A DNA stretch of 38,472 nucleotides, taken from assembly GCA_963922455.1 (NCBI GenBank), contig CAWUIO010000065.1:1-38472 (forward strand), given 5' to 3'. The notes under the pieces were generated by a model that saw only the letters and a list, made by a program, of their open reading frames with translations, was not told the DNA's origin and did no database searches. Source of the DNA: CAWUIO01 sp963922455. Its GTDB lineage: Bacteria; Bacteroidota; Bacteroidia; Cytophagales; Microscillaceae. Shown piece by piece: positions 16,536-25,086 of the stretch (position 1 is the stretch's first letter; the number at the start of each line of letters is the position of its first letter). The position numbers were made by a program, and so were the translations under genes.

Positions 16536-17435
16536 ATGGCTGGCGGTATAGAGAAAAACGGACTTTCCGAACACGCGTATAAGACCATCATTATCTCTGA
16601 TGTCCACTTAGGCACGGCGGGCGCCAAAGCCGAAGAAGTGGCGCGCTATCTCTCCCGGAACTCCTGCGAAACCTTAATTCTCAATGGAGACATTATAGAC
16701 GGCTGGGAGCTCAAAAAGTATGGCAGCTGGAAGAAAAAACATACCCGCTTCTTCAAAGTGGTACTCAAAATGATTGAAGACCACAATACCCAAGTCATTT
16801 ATCTGCACGGCAATCACGACGATTTTCTAGATAATATCCTGCCTTTAAGGATTGGCAACCTGTCTATTCAAATGGACTATGTCCACGAAAGTTTTGGCAA
16901 GTGTTACTATGTGGTACACGGGGATATTTTTGATTCGGTAACTACCCATCTCAAATGGATTGCCAAATTGGGGTCCATAGGCTATACTTTTCTCCTTTGG
17001 CTTAATAAGTTTTACAATGCCTACCGCAGATGGCGGGGCAAAAAGCCCTATTCCTTTTCTCAGTACATTAAGAGTAAGGTCAAATCGGCCGTGTCGCCCG
17101 CATCTACTTATGAAAAACAATTGAGCGAATTGGCCCGGATAAAGGGTTGTCAGGGAATCATCTGTGGGCATACCCACAAGCCAGCCATGAAGGCCTTAGG
17201 AGACATTACCTACATGAACTCAGGTGATTGGGTAGAATCCTTAACCGCCCTTACCGAAGATCACCAAGGCAATTGGGACTTGGTACATTATTATGACCTG
17301 TATCCCCCTCAAGAGCAAGACTCGGAACTGGAAGAAAATTTAGATGCAGGCATAGACCAAATGGATACTTTTTACCCCTTACAAACCCTTATTGCCAATC
17401 AACTTTACCCAAAGCGTCGTTCTACTAGTTCGTAA
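16536..17435 (+). CDS. LpxH-like metallophosphoesterase
   Basis: This is a calcineurin-like phosphoesterase with the full metal-ligand set: SDVHLG (about residues 19-24), GDIIDGW, GNHDD (about 90-94), VVHGD and GHTHKP (about 210-215). The layout fits the UDP-2,3-diacylglucosamine diphosphatase (LpxH) group, which cleaves UDP-2,3-diacylglucosamine to lipid X in lipid A synthesis. The hydrophobic and basic insertion around residues 135-175 could touch the membrane and bind a lipid substrate. LpxH activity is inferred from family resemblance. The 3' end overlaps the convergent hypothetical gene by 31 bp. Confidence 0.75.
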   Translation: MAGGIEKNGLSEHAYKTIIISDVHLGTAGAKAEEVARYLSRNSCETLILNGDIIDGWELKKYGSWKKKHTRFFKVVLKMIEDHNTQVIYLHGNHDDFLDNILPLRIGNLSIQMDYVHESFGKCYYVVHGDIFDSVTTHLKWIAKLGSIGYTFLLWLNKFYNAYRRWRGKKPYSFSQYIKSKVKSAVSPASTYEKQLSELARIKGCQGIICGHTHKPAMKALGDITYMNSGDWVESLTALTEDHQGNWDLVHYYDLYPPQEQDSELEENLDAGIDQMDTFYPLQTLIANQLYPKRRSTSS

Positions 17436-18514
17436 AAGGTTTTGACTTCCTCATCTTCTAAGTTCCATGAAAATTGGGGAGCGTATTCCTTGTCCATCAC
17501 ATCTCGGGCATCTTCTTTGGTCTTGCAGGCCTCGAGGCGATTGATTGCATCGTTAAATGCGAAACTATCTCCCCCAAAAAGTTGATTGATATACTGAAAT
17601 TTCTGGTTCAGACTGATTGCGGCCCGAATGCTACTGATCTTAGCATTTTTGAATTGCTCGTGCAAACTATCAGGCTTGGTGTCGGCCAAAGTATCGTTTA
17701 AGACTTTGGACGGCTCCTCAGAAGTAGCGGCAACGGTAGATTCGCTAGTTTTGGGAATCCCTCCAAGGGGTTCCAAACTTTGCGTATTGGGGAGGTATTT
17801 TCGGACCTCCTTGTTTGTTCCGGCTTCTATTATCTGCGTTTTTTCCACAAGCGTTTCGGCCTGGGAGTTGCTGCCCTTGGGAGGGTAAATTCGGTCTATA
17901 TTCAGCGCGTAAATGTCATTAAAGTTCTTGATCCGCCAATCAAGGGGCTCGATATAATGTTTGTTTTGCTCATAAACTTGATTTAAAAGCTGCCCGGCAA
18001 CTTCGGTACTAATTTCACCCGAGCTTTCTTCGGCCAACTTTTGGATAAATGATTTGAGCAATTCTTTATTAAACTTGATATACTTTTTGATATCCTCAAA
18101 CTTCCGGGCGGTAATGGGCTGATAAAAAGGCTTGCTCAACTCTTGTTGATAAAAAAGCCGGGGGGTAAGTACGAGAAGTAGGGAGTCGCGGGTAGCATCG
18201 GTAAGTAATGGCAATAAATAATCCCGGTTGATGCGAATATGTTGAGAAAGGGTATTCATGAATTGATGCAAAGCATTTTGCACCTCTTCTTGTTCATAAT
18301 CAAAATAGGGGCTTCGGAGCCGGGATGTTTCCGACTTCCATTTTTCAAATAGGTTTTTAACCACCAATAAGTTAACCTGAGGAATATCACACAATTTCAA
18401 GATATTTTGCCCCTCAATGTATTGATGATCTATAAAATAATAATCAATGATACGCTTGGCAAAATCCCGGCTATATCGGCTTAACTCGTCTAAATTTACC
18501 TGATTCCCATTCAT
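17405..18514 (-). CDS. Conserved-type hypothetical protein (369 aa)
   Basis: I do not recognise a named domain. The protein is soluble-looking, with no signal peptide. The N-terminal half (about 1-190) is helical and rich in Leu, Tyr and Lys. A low-complexity Ser/Thr/Glu linker follows (about 215-290). The C-terminal 75 residues look compact and start SIRAAISLNQKFQYINQLF, then have a charged helix with KTKEDARDVMDKEY. I chose the ATG at 18514 because a GAGG lies 8 nt upstream; the upstream in-frame start at 18541 is a GTG. Its 3' end overlaps the convergent phosphoesterase gene by 31 bp. Confidence 0.7.
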   Translation of the reverse strand: MNGNQVNLDELSRYSRDFAKRIIDYYFIDHQYIEGQNILKLCDIPQVNLLVVKNLFEKWKSETSRLRSPYFDYEQEEVQNALHQFMNTLSQHIRINRDYLLPLLTDATRDSLLLVLTPRLFYQQELSKPFYQPITARKFEDIKKYIKFNKELLKSFIQKLAEESSGEISTEVAGQLLNQVYEQNKHYIEPLDWRIKNFNDIYALNIDRIYPPKGSNSQAETLVEKTQIIEAGTNKEVRKYLPNTQSLEPLGGIPKTSESTVAATSEEPSKVLNDTLADTKPDSLHEQFKNAKISSIRAAISLNQKFQYINQLFGGDSFAFNDAINRLEACKTKEDARDVMDKEYAPQFSWNLEDEEVKTFYELVERRFG

Positions 18515-18640
18515 AGGAAAAACCTCACTTGAAAAGTACACTAAATTTTAAATTTACAAATAATACTGTCAATCCCTAATATTATTGTACATTCTGAGCG
18601 AATATCGAGCAAAATACGAAGGTTTTTTACAAAAGAAGCC

Positions 18641-19180
18641 TTATAATCTTCGTAAAATGAGGGGAAGAATAATACTCATAAAAAACGTAATAAATCCCTT
18701 TTGCCAGATTTCCTGCTGGATTAGGTAGGTATTCCAATCCCGCTTTTGGTAGTTGGCCAAGGTCTGTTGGTAGATTTGGGGGCCATCCTTGCCACTGCGG
18801 TCAAACTCTTCTATCCATTGTTTTTTGGCTCCTTCAAATTGAGCTATTTCGTACTCGCCATAGTTTGTACTAAGCTCGGGATCTACGCTCTGGAGAAAGG
18901 TATAGAGAAACAACACACTCATACTAATCATCAAAATGCTGGTGCCTAGGGCTAAGGTAAAACCTTCCCCGAAGGTCATTTTGCCTCCCTTAAGCCGGAA
19001 GCGATAGTGGGCTAACATGATAAATAACCAAAAGGCATAGATAAAAAAGTCATACGATTTTACCGAAGGCAAGAAAGGATTAGAGCTTAGACTGTATAAA
19101 AGCAGAAAAAAAGCTACAAAAAGCAAGGCTCCCAGAACGCCACGGAACAAGATAAGGGGCAATAAGCGCTTAACCTTCAT
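18641..19180 (-). CDS. DUF4199-type membrane protein
   Basis: The protein has 179 residues with four hydrophobic segments: about 8-30, 45-62, 75-100 and a C-terminal one at about 160-176. A soluble charged region lies before the last segment. The arrangement, together with FRLKGGKMTFGEGFTLA after the second segment, fits the Bacteroidota DUF4199 family, which has no known function. Its ATG overlaps the last 11 bp of the dihydroorotase-like gene, so the two are probably translationally coupled. A weak hairpin (18615-18621 with 18648-18654) sits at its end. Confidence 0.7.
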   Translation of the reverse strand: MKVKRLLPLILFRGVLGALLFVAFFLLLYSLSSNPFLPSVKSYDFFIYAFWLFIMLAHYRFRLKGGKMTFGEGFTLALGTSILMISMSVLFLYTFLQSVDPELSTNYGEYEIAQFEGAKKQWIEEFDRSGKDGPQIYQQTLANYQKRDWNTYLIQQEIWQKGFITFFMSIILPLILRRL

Positions 19181-20465
19181 ATACGATTTCGTTTCGGTTT
19201 ATGATTCCTCGGGCTTTTCCCCGGAAGGTTTTGCCCAAGAAGGGTGTATTTCGGGAGCGAGAAAGCATGGAGCCAGGCTCCAAAGTCCAATTAGATTCGG
19301 TATCAAACAAGGTCAAATTGGCCGGGGTGTTTTCTTGGATTCGTACCGGGGGCAAGCCCAAGATGGCCCGTGGGTTATGACTTACTTTGAGAATCATTTC
19401 GCCCAAGCTTAGCCGATTTTTGGCGTGGCTTAAGGTATTGAGCAGGGCAAATGTGGTTTCCAGGCCAATTATTCCAAATTCGGCCCGGTCAAACTCAATA
19501 TTTTTACTTTCAGTATCTTGGGGCAAATGGTCCGAGACCACGACATCAATCGTACCATCTTTCAAGCCCATCCAAAGGGCTTCTCGGTCGGCCTCGGTAC
19601 GAAAGGGGGGCATTACTTTCAAATTGGTGTCCAAACTGTTCAGATCTGCATCAACAAAGGCCAGTTGGTGCGCCGCAATATCACAGCTTACAGCCAGTCC
19701 CCGTTTTTTGGCATCTCGTATGAGTTCAACCGACCGGGCAGAGGAGATGAGGGCAAAGTGTAAGCGTCCTCCCGCATATTCCAGTAGGGAGAGGTCCCGC
19801 TGGATCATGATTTCTTCGGCGATGTGGGGAATACCCCGCAGCCCCAAAATGGTGCTGGTATAGCCCTCATTCATCTGGCCAAAGCGACACAATTCGAGTT
19901 CTAAGGCTCGGTGAATGAGCGGCTTTTTAAGGGGCTCGAGGTATTGCAAGGCGGTCGAGAACAAATGGGTATTTGCAAGGCTGTTTTGCCCATCCGAAAA
20001 GGCTACCGCTCCCGCCTGGGCCAGGTCCATCATTTCCGTAAGGTCTACCCCTGCGCGGTTTTTGGTGATGCAAGCAATAGGGTGTAACTGCACCGGATGC
20101 TTTGGGTTTCCTTCTAGCAAGTAGCGGATATCGTTTTTACTTTGCAAGGGCGGCTGGGTATCGGGAAGCAGGGCCACTTCGGTAAAGCCCCCTCGGGCGG
20201 CGGCGGCGGCACCACTTTGAAGGGTTTCCATATGTTCGCCCCCCGGGTCGGGTATTGTAGTGCGCATATCAAACCAGCCTGGCGATACTTTTAAGGAATT
20301 GGGCGGGATAATGAGGGTAAAGCCTTTCGTGTATTCCTCGGGCAAAGGAGTATCCAGGGGTACTATACGATCAATAAGGCCATCCTTCACGAAAATATGC
20401 ACTCGGCTTCCGTGAAGTTCGGCGTGGGTGTCCACGATTTCAATGTCTTGTATCCAAGAGTTCAT
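19170..20465 (-). CDS. Dihydroorotase-like amidohydrolase, probably catalytically dead
   Basis: The 431-residue length and overall plan match class I dihydroorotases of pyrimidine synthesis. There is an N-terminal beta segment, GWFDMRTTIPDPGGE, AAAARGGFTEVALLPDTQP, DGTIDVVVSDHLPQ and a C-terminal beta segment. However, the metal sites are altered. The DxHxH motif reads FDMRTT, the HxST site reads ALISSA, the PHHL motif reads AHQL, and TDHAPH reads SDHLPQ. Most zinc ligands are therefore missing. From memory, many Bacteroidota carry a similar degenerate paralogue, so this may be a structural or regulatory partner rather than an enzyme. The DUF4199 gene follows with an 11-bp overlap. A repeat unit ends 104 bp upstream of the start. 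Confidence 0.85.
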   Translation of the reverse strand: MNSWIQDIEIVDTHAELHGSRVHIFVKDGLIDRIVPLDTPLPEEYTKGFTLIIPPNSLKVSPGWFDMRTTIPDPGGEHMETLQSGAAAAARGGFTEVALLPDTQPPLQSKNDIRYLLEGNPKHPVQLHPIACITKNRAGVDLTEMMDLAQAGAVAFSDGQNSLANTHLFSTALQYLEPLKKPLIHRALELELCRFGQMNEGYTSTILGLRGIPHIAEEIMIQRDLSLLEYAGGRLHFALISSARSVELIRDAKKRGLAVSCDIAAHQLAFVDADLNSLDTNLKVMPPFRTEADREALWMGLKDGTIDVVVSDHLPQDTESKNIEFDRAEFGIIGLETTFALLNTLSHAKNRLSLGEMILKVSHNPRAILGLPPVRIQENTPANLTLFDTESNWTLEPGSMLSRSRNTPFLGKTFRGKARGIINRNEIVYEG

Positions 20466-20568
20466 TTGAAGATCAAAGCAAACAAAAAAAATGCAAAATG
20501 CCTTCTCTCTACTAATAATTTGTAATAATTTCTAGTTTTGGGCTGGAGAAAGGTAAAGAAAATGCTTA

Positions 20569-20697
20569 GGGGCTTCCCCGCGCTGGAAGAATGGAGGGCA
20601 AATTAAAAAAAAGTACCATGCGCGGGTCGGGCTTTCGCCACTCGCCGGGCTACCCACAGCCAGCGGCGGGCTCAAACAATGGCTCTATCCCTAAGCC
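20569..20697 (+). repeat. 130-bp structured repeat unit, left arm of element 2
   Basis: The outer end is GGGGCTTCCCC (20569) and the box is CGGGCTTTCGCCACTCGC (20628-20645, one base different from the others). The inner block is GGCTCTATCCCTAAGCC. Hairpin 1 uses CCCGCGC with GCGCGGG, a different but still pairing stem. Confidence 0.8.
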
Positions 20698-21039
20698 GAT
20701 TGAGAAAAGAGAGGAGAGAGCAGAGAGCAGAGAGCAGAGAGCAGAGAAGAGAGACCAAACTGTCAACCAGGGCTCTCTTTCTTTCTCTCCTCTCTCTTCT
20801 ATCATCTCTCCTCTCTAGAAGCAGCCGCTTTTGTTTTTCTTCTTGCGAACAAACATAAAATAAAGACAAGAAAATGGCCTGGGAGACCCAAATTAAGAAA
20901 TCCTGCTCTGTAAGTATTTGATAATCAAAAGATTAATTTGCGCCTCGGGAAAGGTGCGGAAGTCATGAAAGAGACCCACCCGTCAATCAGCGTTTTCTTT
21001 CTTTCTCTCATCTCGCTTCCCCCATCTCTCCTCTCTTGA
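20698..21039. repeat. Composite core of element 2 with duplicated linker
   Basis: A GA tract with 7-bp AGAGAGC steps (20701-20754) is followed by linker CTGTCAACC (about 20760-20768) and a CT tract (20771-20817). About 160 bp of unlike DNA follows. A second linker CCGTCAATC (about 20980-20988) and a second TTTCTTTCTTTCTCTC tract come next. The tract-linker module is thus present twice in the same orientation, about 220 bp apart. It is inverted relative to the core at 13362-13509. Confidence 0.7.
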
Positions 21040-21167
21040 GGCTGAGGGATAGAGCGGCCTGTTTGAGCCCGCAGTAGGCGGTGCGGGGGGTGGCGAGTAG
21101 CGAAAGCCCGACCCCGGCGCTACCCCGGGGCTATTCGCTCAAAATACCCAAGGCCGGGGGCAGCCCC
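21040..21167 (-). repeat. 130-bp structured repeat unit, right arm of element 2
   Basis: The box GCGAGTAGCGAAAGCCCG is at 21093-21110 and the outer end GGCAGCCCC ends at 21167. Its last base is shared with the TAG stop of the adjacent minus-strand gene. Hairpin 2 pairs CCCGCA (21068-21073) with TGCGGG (21082-21087) across an 8-nt loop. Hairpin 1 is CCCCGGC with GCCGGGG. Confidence 0.8.
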
Positions 21168-21817
21168 TAGTCTTCATTCCAAAGAGGACGGGCGGCATTA
21201 TACTGAGTAATATATTTGAGAAGGGTATTGGGATCTCGTTTTACTTTTTCTTCCTCATAGGCTCGCAAAAGTTGGGGCTCGGATGTTAGAATGGCTTTCA
21301 TCAACTTCGGGCGCAAGGGCTCAATGACCCCGTTTTTACGGTCTAGAATATACGATTGTATTACATTTCCATTGCCCGTGCCTACCGCAACGGGGCCAAA
21401 GCCGATCCCGATGCCTAATCCGCCCGAACCTCCTTCATCTCGGAAAAAAGCATAGCGGCCTTGGGTCTCTACCCGCACATAATAGTTGCCATTCCCGTAT
21501 TGACGGGCACTGATGTACTGACTTTGCCCATCGGAAAAACCGTAAGCTTTCTTAATTTTTTTATTACTGGCTTGGTCTCGGATTAAAAAGCGCAAAACTC
21601 GCCCGTTTTGGGAATCTAAGGTAAAAGTTTGGGAGCCGCTCGGCTGTTGGCTTTGGAATTCCTTAAAGTCTTGATACACGCCTTTGCCCGGGAGGCTATT
21701 GGGAGAAAGTGATTTAGGGCTCTGGTTATCGTCTCCATATTCCACATTAGGACTTATTTGGGCCTGGGTGAGGAAGCTCAGGCTTAGGAAAACCAGGCTT
21801 ATTGAGTAAAATTTCAT
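21167..21817 (-). CDS. Secreted hypothetical protein (216 aa)
   Basis: A signal peptide is clear (about residues 1-19, FLTQAQ). The mature part contains GKGVYQDFKEFQ, a Lys-rich turn KKIKKAYGFSDG and NYYVRVETQGRYAFFRD, then a Gly-rich stretch (about 130-150) and a helical C-terminus. The GVYxxFxEF and GFSDG pattern recalls Bacteroidota periplasmic hypothetical families such as DUF6563, but I cannot confirm this. The function is unknown. The stop codon abuts the outer end of a 130-bp repeat unit with no spacer. Confidence 0.7.
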   Translation of the reverse strand: MKFYSISLVFLSLSFLTQAQISPNVEYGDDNQSPKSLSPNSLPGKGVYQDFKEFQSQQPSGSQTFTLDSQNGRVLRFLIRDQASNKKIKKAYGFSDGQSQYISARQYGNGNYYVRVETQGRYAFFRDEGGSGGLGIGIGFGPVAVGTGNGNVIQSYILDRKNGVIEPLRPKLMKAILTSEPQLLRAYEEEKVKRDPNTLLKYITQYNAARPLWNED

Positions 21818-21983
21818 AGGCGTTACATAGTATTATCTCTTCACAGAACAATTATCCACTTAAAAAATTTCCAGGAAAGCCGATTAGCGCGAGCCATGGA
21901 ACAAATTTTGGGGCTTATTGGGTACAAGCTTGTAATGGATGAGGGCAGGCTTGGTACTATATATATTACACACAAACCGAAGT

Positions 21984-22703
21984 ATGATGCGCTTTTTTTA
22001 CTATCTAGGGTGTTGCCTAGGCTTGATGCTATTATGCCCCCATAGCCAGGCCCAGGAAAGCCTGTCCCTACCTGAAGGTATTTGGGTATGGGCCAATGAA
22101 GACAGCCGAGAGACTCTTAAATTGGAGGGTAATCAAGTACGTTACGTTTCCGACCGGAGCCTGGACGGAGAAATTCCTGAAAACTTTATGGTTATTGACC
22201 AAGACCTGAGGGCAAACCCGGATGGGAAGGGCCGCTTGGTACTGAGTCCCCATAAAGATGATGATTTGGATTTGGAGGGCTTTTATGTACTCGAGTTTCA
22301 AAACATTATGGAGGGGATATGTACTTTTTCGCTAGTGCCTGAGCTTTTTGACACCAAAGAGGAAGCTATGAAAACTCAGGAGACCAACTGGTATAGTCGC
22401 GTTTTTTTGAGTGAATTAGGATATGACAAAGCAGTGGCTTTACCTACCTTGCCCAGCCCTAGTGAGGATGATTATGTGAGTATGTTAGATCAGATTATCC
22501 AACGTTTGAAGACTTTCAAAGAGTCGGGAAAGCAGATTGAGCAAAATGCCTTTATGATTTCTTTTATGGTGGAGAAGGGCTTTAACCCATTTAGCAGCAA
22601 AGATGTATTTGTAGATGCCCGGCGTGCTTACGAAGGTTCAGAGATGGTAAAAAGCCGCTTTGATGAGATTTTACGGCTTACACGCTTGTCACAGCAAGAT
22701 TAA
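21984..22703 (+). CDS. Secreted hypothetical protein (239 aa)
   Basis: I chose the ATG at 21984 (21987 is equally possible) because it starts a good signal peptide, MMRFFYYLGCCLGLMLL ending HSQAQ. The upstream in-frame ATG at 21939 would place 15 unrelated residues before it. The mature part starts with a short lipocalin-like pattern (LPEGIWVWANEDSRETLKLEGNQV), then an acidic middle and a helical C-terminus. I recognise no family. It is convergent with the SpoIIE-type receptor gene, with 11 bp between the stops. Confidence 0.6.
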   Translation: MMRFFYYLGCCLGLMLLCPHSQAQESLSLPEGIWVWANEDSRETLKLEGNQVRYVSDRSLDGEIPENFMVIDQDLRANPDGKGRLVLSPHKDDDLDLEGFYVLEFQNIMEGICTFSLVPELFDTKEEAMKTQETNWYSRVFLSELGYDKAVALPTLPSPSEDDYVSMLDQIIQRLKTFKESGKQIEQNAFMISFMVEKGFNPFSSKDVFVDARRAYEGSEMVKSRFDEILRLTRLSQQD

Positions 22704-22705
22704 CA

Positions 22706-22727
22706 GGTAAGGGCTCAGACCCTTACC
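22706..22727. terminator. Perfect 8-bp hairpin between convergent stops
   Basis: GGTAAGGG (22706-22713) pairs with CCCTTACC (22720-22727) around a 6-nt loop. It lies 3 bp after one stop and covers the stop and last codons of the opposite gene. There is no T tract on either side, so it may be a weak bidirectional terminator or only an RNA 3'-end structure. Confidence 0.5.
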
Positions 22728-24946
22728 CCTACTACCAATACATCGTCGGTCTGGAGCATTTTGCCTTTCCAGCTTTCAAACTCAAATTTCATTTTTTCGG
22801 CTTGTTCGGCCATAGGGAGCGTACTGATGGTGTGGAGGTAATTCCTAAAGCGCTTCTTCATATATTTACGGTTGGCGGCTTCCCCAAATTGATCCTGAAA
22901 CCCATCGGAGGAGAGGTAAAAGGTATCTCCGCTTTGCAGGACGATGGCTTCGCTTTCATAATGTTTAGGAACTTGGTATTGTAAGCCCCCAATGGGGAAT
23001 TTAGAGCCTCGGATTTCCCTGATTTCCCCATTTCTTACGAAGTAAAGGGGGTTTTTGGCCCCGGAAAATATCATCTCCTTTTTGGTCACGTTGAGGGCGA
23101 TGACCCCCAAGTCCATCCCGTCGTTCATTTGCTTAGATTGGCGACTGAGGTTGGCAATTACTTTTTTATCCAGCTCGATAAGGATTTTTTGCGGGTTATA
23201 AATTTCGGCCTCGAGTACAATTTCATTGAGGAAGTCATTGCCCATCACGGTCATAAAGGCTCCAGGGACGCCGTGGCCGGTACAATCGGCCGCCACAAGA
23301 ATTTTTACTTGGTCTCCTTTCCAGTGGGCTACGGTATCATCATCTTTTTTTAAAGGACAAGCTTTAATTTCGGCCGACCAGTAAAAGTCGCCCGAAACAA
23401 TATCTCGGGGGCGGTAGAAAATGAAGGCTTCATTTCCAATTTTGTTGATGATTTCTTCGGGGGTTCCCAGGATTGCTTGTTGAATACGGCTGGCATAAAC
23501 CACACTATCCCGGATATGTTTATAGGTTTCTTCCAGCTTTTTATTTTTATCCTCAATTTCTTCTTTTTGCTGGGTAACCTCGGCGGTCCGCACGATTACT
23601 TTTTTCTCTAAGTTTTCAGATAGGTCTTCTACTTCTCCAAAGGCACGGGAAAATCGCTTGGCTATCAGGACGAATTGTAAGGAAAGGAAAATGGCAAAGG
23701 CTGTGGGGAGCAATTCAAAAGCGCCAAAAATGACAATCCCTTGTTGATGCAGCCCATCATTGGCTCCGGCAATCACCATGACCAAGATTCCAATAATTAG
23801 AAAACTTGACTCTTTGGCTTTGTGCAGAGCCGCCCATATGATCATAGACAGCATATAAACAATAAAAACAGCCAGGATTCCTTGATAAATCAAAATGGTT
23901 GGTATGTACACCCGGGGAGGAGTAACTAAGATAAAACAGCTATAAATAAAGGTGATTATGACCGAGGTTGGGATAATATAAGGCCTTATCCAGCGATTGA
24001 AAAACTTGCTCAATCCGGCAAAATTACTGTCTTCCCTCACCCGCCAATCGAGTTCTGGGTAGAGTGAGCGAAGATAGATGAGCCCGGCTGGTACCAGGGC
24101 AAATGTCGTTACATAATAGATTTTACTTTGTACGGCAAAGGTAAACCAGACCGCGTGATCTTTCAGGTATTCGTAAATGTAGTGGTCGCCAAAGATGATC
24201 AAACGAATCCCAATTAATATCGCGATAAAACCAAAATATAAGGTTGATTTTCTTTTTTGCCGGAAAAAGTACAAAATGAAATGGTAGATACTCATAATGA
24301 GTAAGGCGCCCAACCAAAGGAGTGTCCAACTGTAACGCAGGGAAATGACTTGGCTCAAACCTTTAAAAGTCCCCAAATAAAAGGGTTGGGGGATACCGCC
24401 GATAAACATATCAAAGTTGGCAACCTGAACCACCAACTCACATTTACCGCCCAAGGGCTCAATCTCCACAAGTTCTTCCAAGATACGGTTTTCGTAATTT
24501 TTAAAAGAAGAGGAAACGCGGCCCGTATGATAAATTAGTTCTCCGTTTAGCCAAATACGGGAAGCCGACCAGATCTTGGGTATAAAAAGGGCCAAGCGGG
24601 GATGATTGGTGGATTCTTGGAGATGCATGGTGAGGCGGTATGTGGCATACCCATAGGCCGGGTAAGGAGCTCCTAAAGTATCTCGATAGTGAGTCCAAGA
24701 TGCCGGAAGTAGCATGTAACTAATATCTTCACGGGCTTCCTGCTTAAAATCTTCCGGTTTGCGAAGCGACTTCCAGTAAAACTCCCATTGTCCTTCCAGA
24801 GGAAAGTAGGTGTCGTGGCTGTAATTCCACGTTTGTAGGTCAATGACACCGTCTATCACTTCTTCCGAATTGTCGGGAGAAGGGGTGCAAGCAGAAAGAA
24901 GGCTTAATAGTAGTAATATAAATATGTACCGATGCCGGAAATACAT
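22715..24946 (-). CDS. 7TM (7TMR-DISM-like) receptor with SpoIIE phosphatase output
   Basis: The N-terminus is a lipoprotein-type signal with lipobox LSAC (Cys20). Residues about 35-195 form an extracytoplasmic beta-sandwich of the 7TMR-DISM sensor type. Seven or so membrane segments follow (about 205-430), then a coiled coil (about 437-490). The output is a PP2C/SpoIIE Ser/Thr phosphatase domain (about 500-743) with GDFYW (about 517), AADCTGHGVPGAFM, DGMDLGV and SSDGFQD (about 680), so its metal-binding residues look intact. I infer that an outside ligand controls dephosphorylation of an anti-sigma-factor-antagonist-like partner, but no such partner lies nearby. A candidate promoter lies about 54 nt upstream. 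Confidence 0.88.
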   Translation of the reverse strand: MYFRHRYIFILLLLSLLSACTPSPDNSEEVIDGVIDLQTWNYSHDTYFPLEGQWEFYWKSLRKPEDFKQEAREDISYMLLPASWTHYRDTLGAPYPAYGYATYRLTMHLQESTNHPRLALFIPKIWSASRIWLNGELIYHTGRVSSSFKNYENRILEELVEIEPLGGKCELVVQVANFDMFIGGIPQPFYLGTFKGLSQVISLRYSWTLLWLGALLIMSIYHFILYFFRQKRKSTLYFGFIAILIGIRLIIFGDHYIYEYLKDHAVWFTFAVQSKIYYVTTFALVPAGLIYLRSLYPELDWRVREDSNFAGLSKFFNRWIRPYIIPTSVIITFIYSCFILVTPPRVYIPTILIYQGILAVFIVYMLSMIIWAALHKAKESSFLIIGILVMVIAGANDGLHQQGIVIFGAFELLPTAFAIFLSLQFVLIAKRFSRAFGEVEDLSENLEKKVIVRTAEVTQQKEEIEDKNKKLEETYKHIRDSVVYASRIQQAILGTPEEIINKIGNEAFIFYRPRDIVSGDFYWSAEIKACPLKKDDDTVAHWKGDQVKILVAADCTGHGVPGAFMTVMGNDFLNEIVLEAEIYNPQKILIELDKKVIANLSRQSKQMNDGMDLGVIALNVTKKEMIFSGAKNPLYFVRNGEIREIRGSKFPIGGLQYQVPKHYESEAIVLQSGDTFYLSSDGFQDQFGEAANRKYMKKRFRNYLHTISTLPMAEQAEKMKFEFESWKGKMLQTDDVLVVGVRV

Positions 24947-24999
24947 AAGCTAACCTATTTGGATAATGAAGGTATTCAATTAGGTATAGGGGTATACTA

Positions 25000-25007
25000 C
25001 AAAATTA
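25000..25007 (-). promoter_or_regulatory. Candidate -7 element for the receptor/phosphatase gene
   Basis: On the minus strand this reads TAATTTTG, a match to TAnnTTTG, and it would give a leader of about 45 nt. A TTGG lies 23 nt upstream (25031-25034), at the long end of the normal spacing. Confidence 0.35.
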
Positions 25008-25052
25008 ATTCCCTCTTTCAGGGGATAATGCCAAGAATAGTAGAAAAATAAC

Positions 25053-25078
25053 AAAAATGTCAGGCTTTAGACATTTTT
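25053..25078 (-). terminator. Terminator after uvrA
   Basis: On the minus strand AAAATGTC pairs with GACATTTT around an 8-nt loop, and the T run continues after the stem. It lies about 10 bp past the uvrA stop, a standard position for intrinsic termination. Confidence 0.6.
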
Positions 25079-25086
25079 CACAAAAG

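Larger units (their letters stand above)
20466..21166. other. 701-bp intergenic region holding repeat element 2
   Basis: No credible gene is present. The first 100 bp form the upstream region of the dihydroorotase-like gene, and I saw no clear TAnnTTTG promoter there. The rest is the composite repeat element: a unit (20569-20697), GA/CT tracts, about 160 bp of unique DNA, a second CT tract and an inverted unit (21040-21167). Confidence 0.7.
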
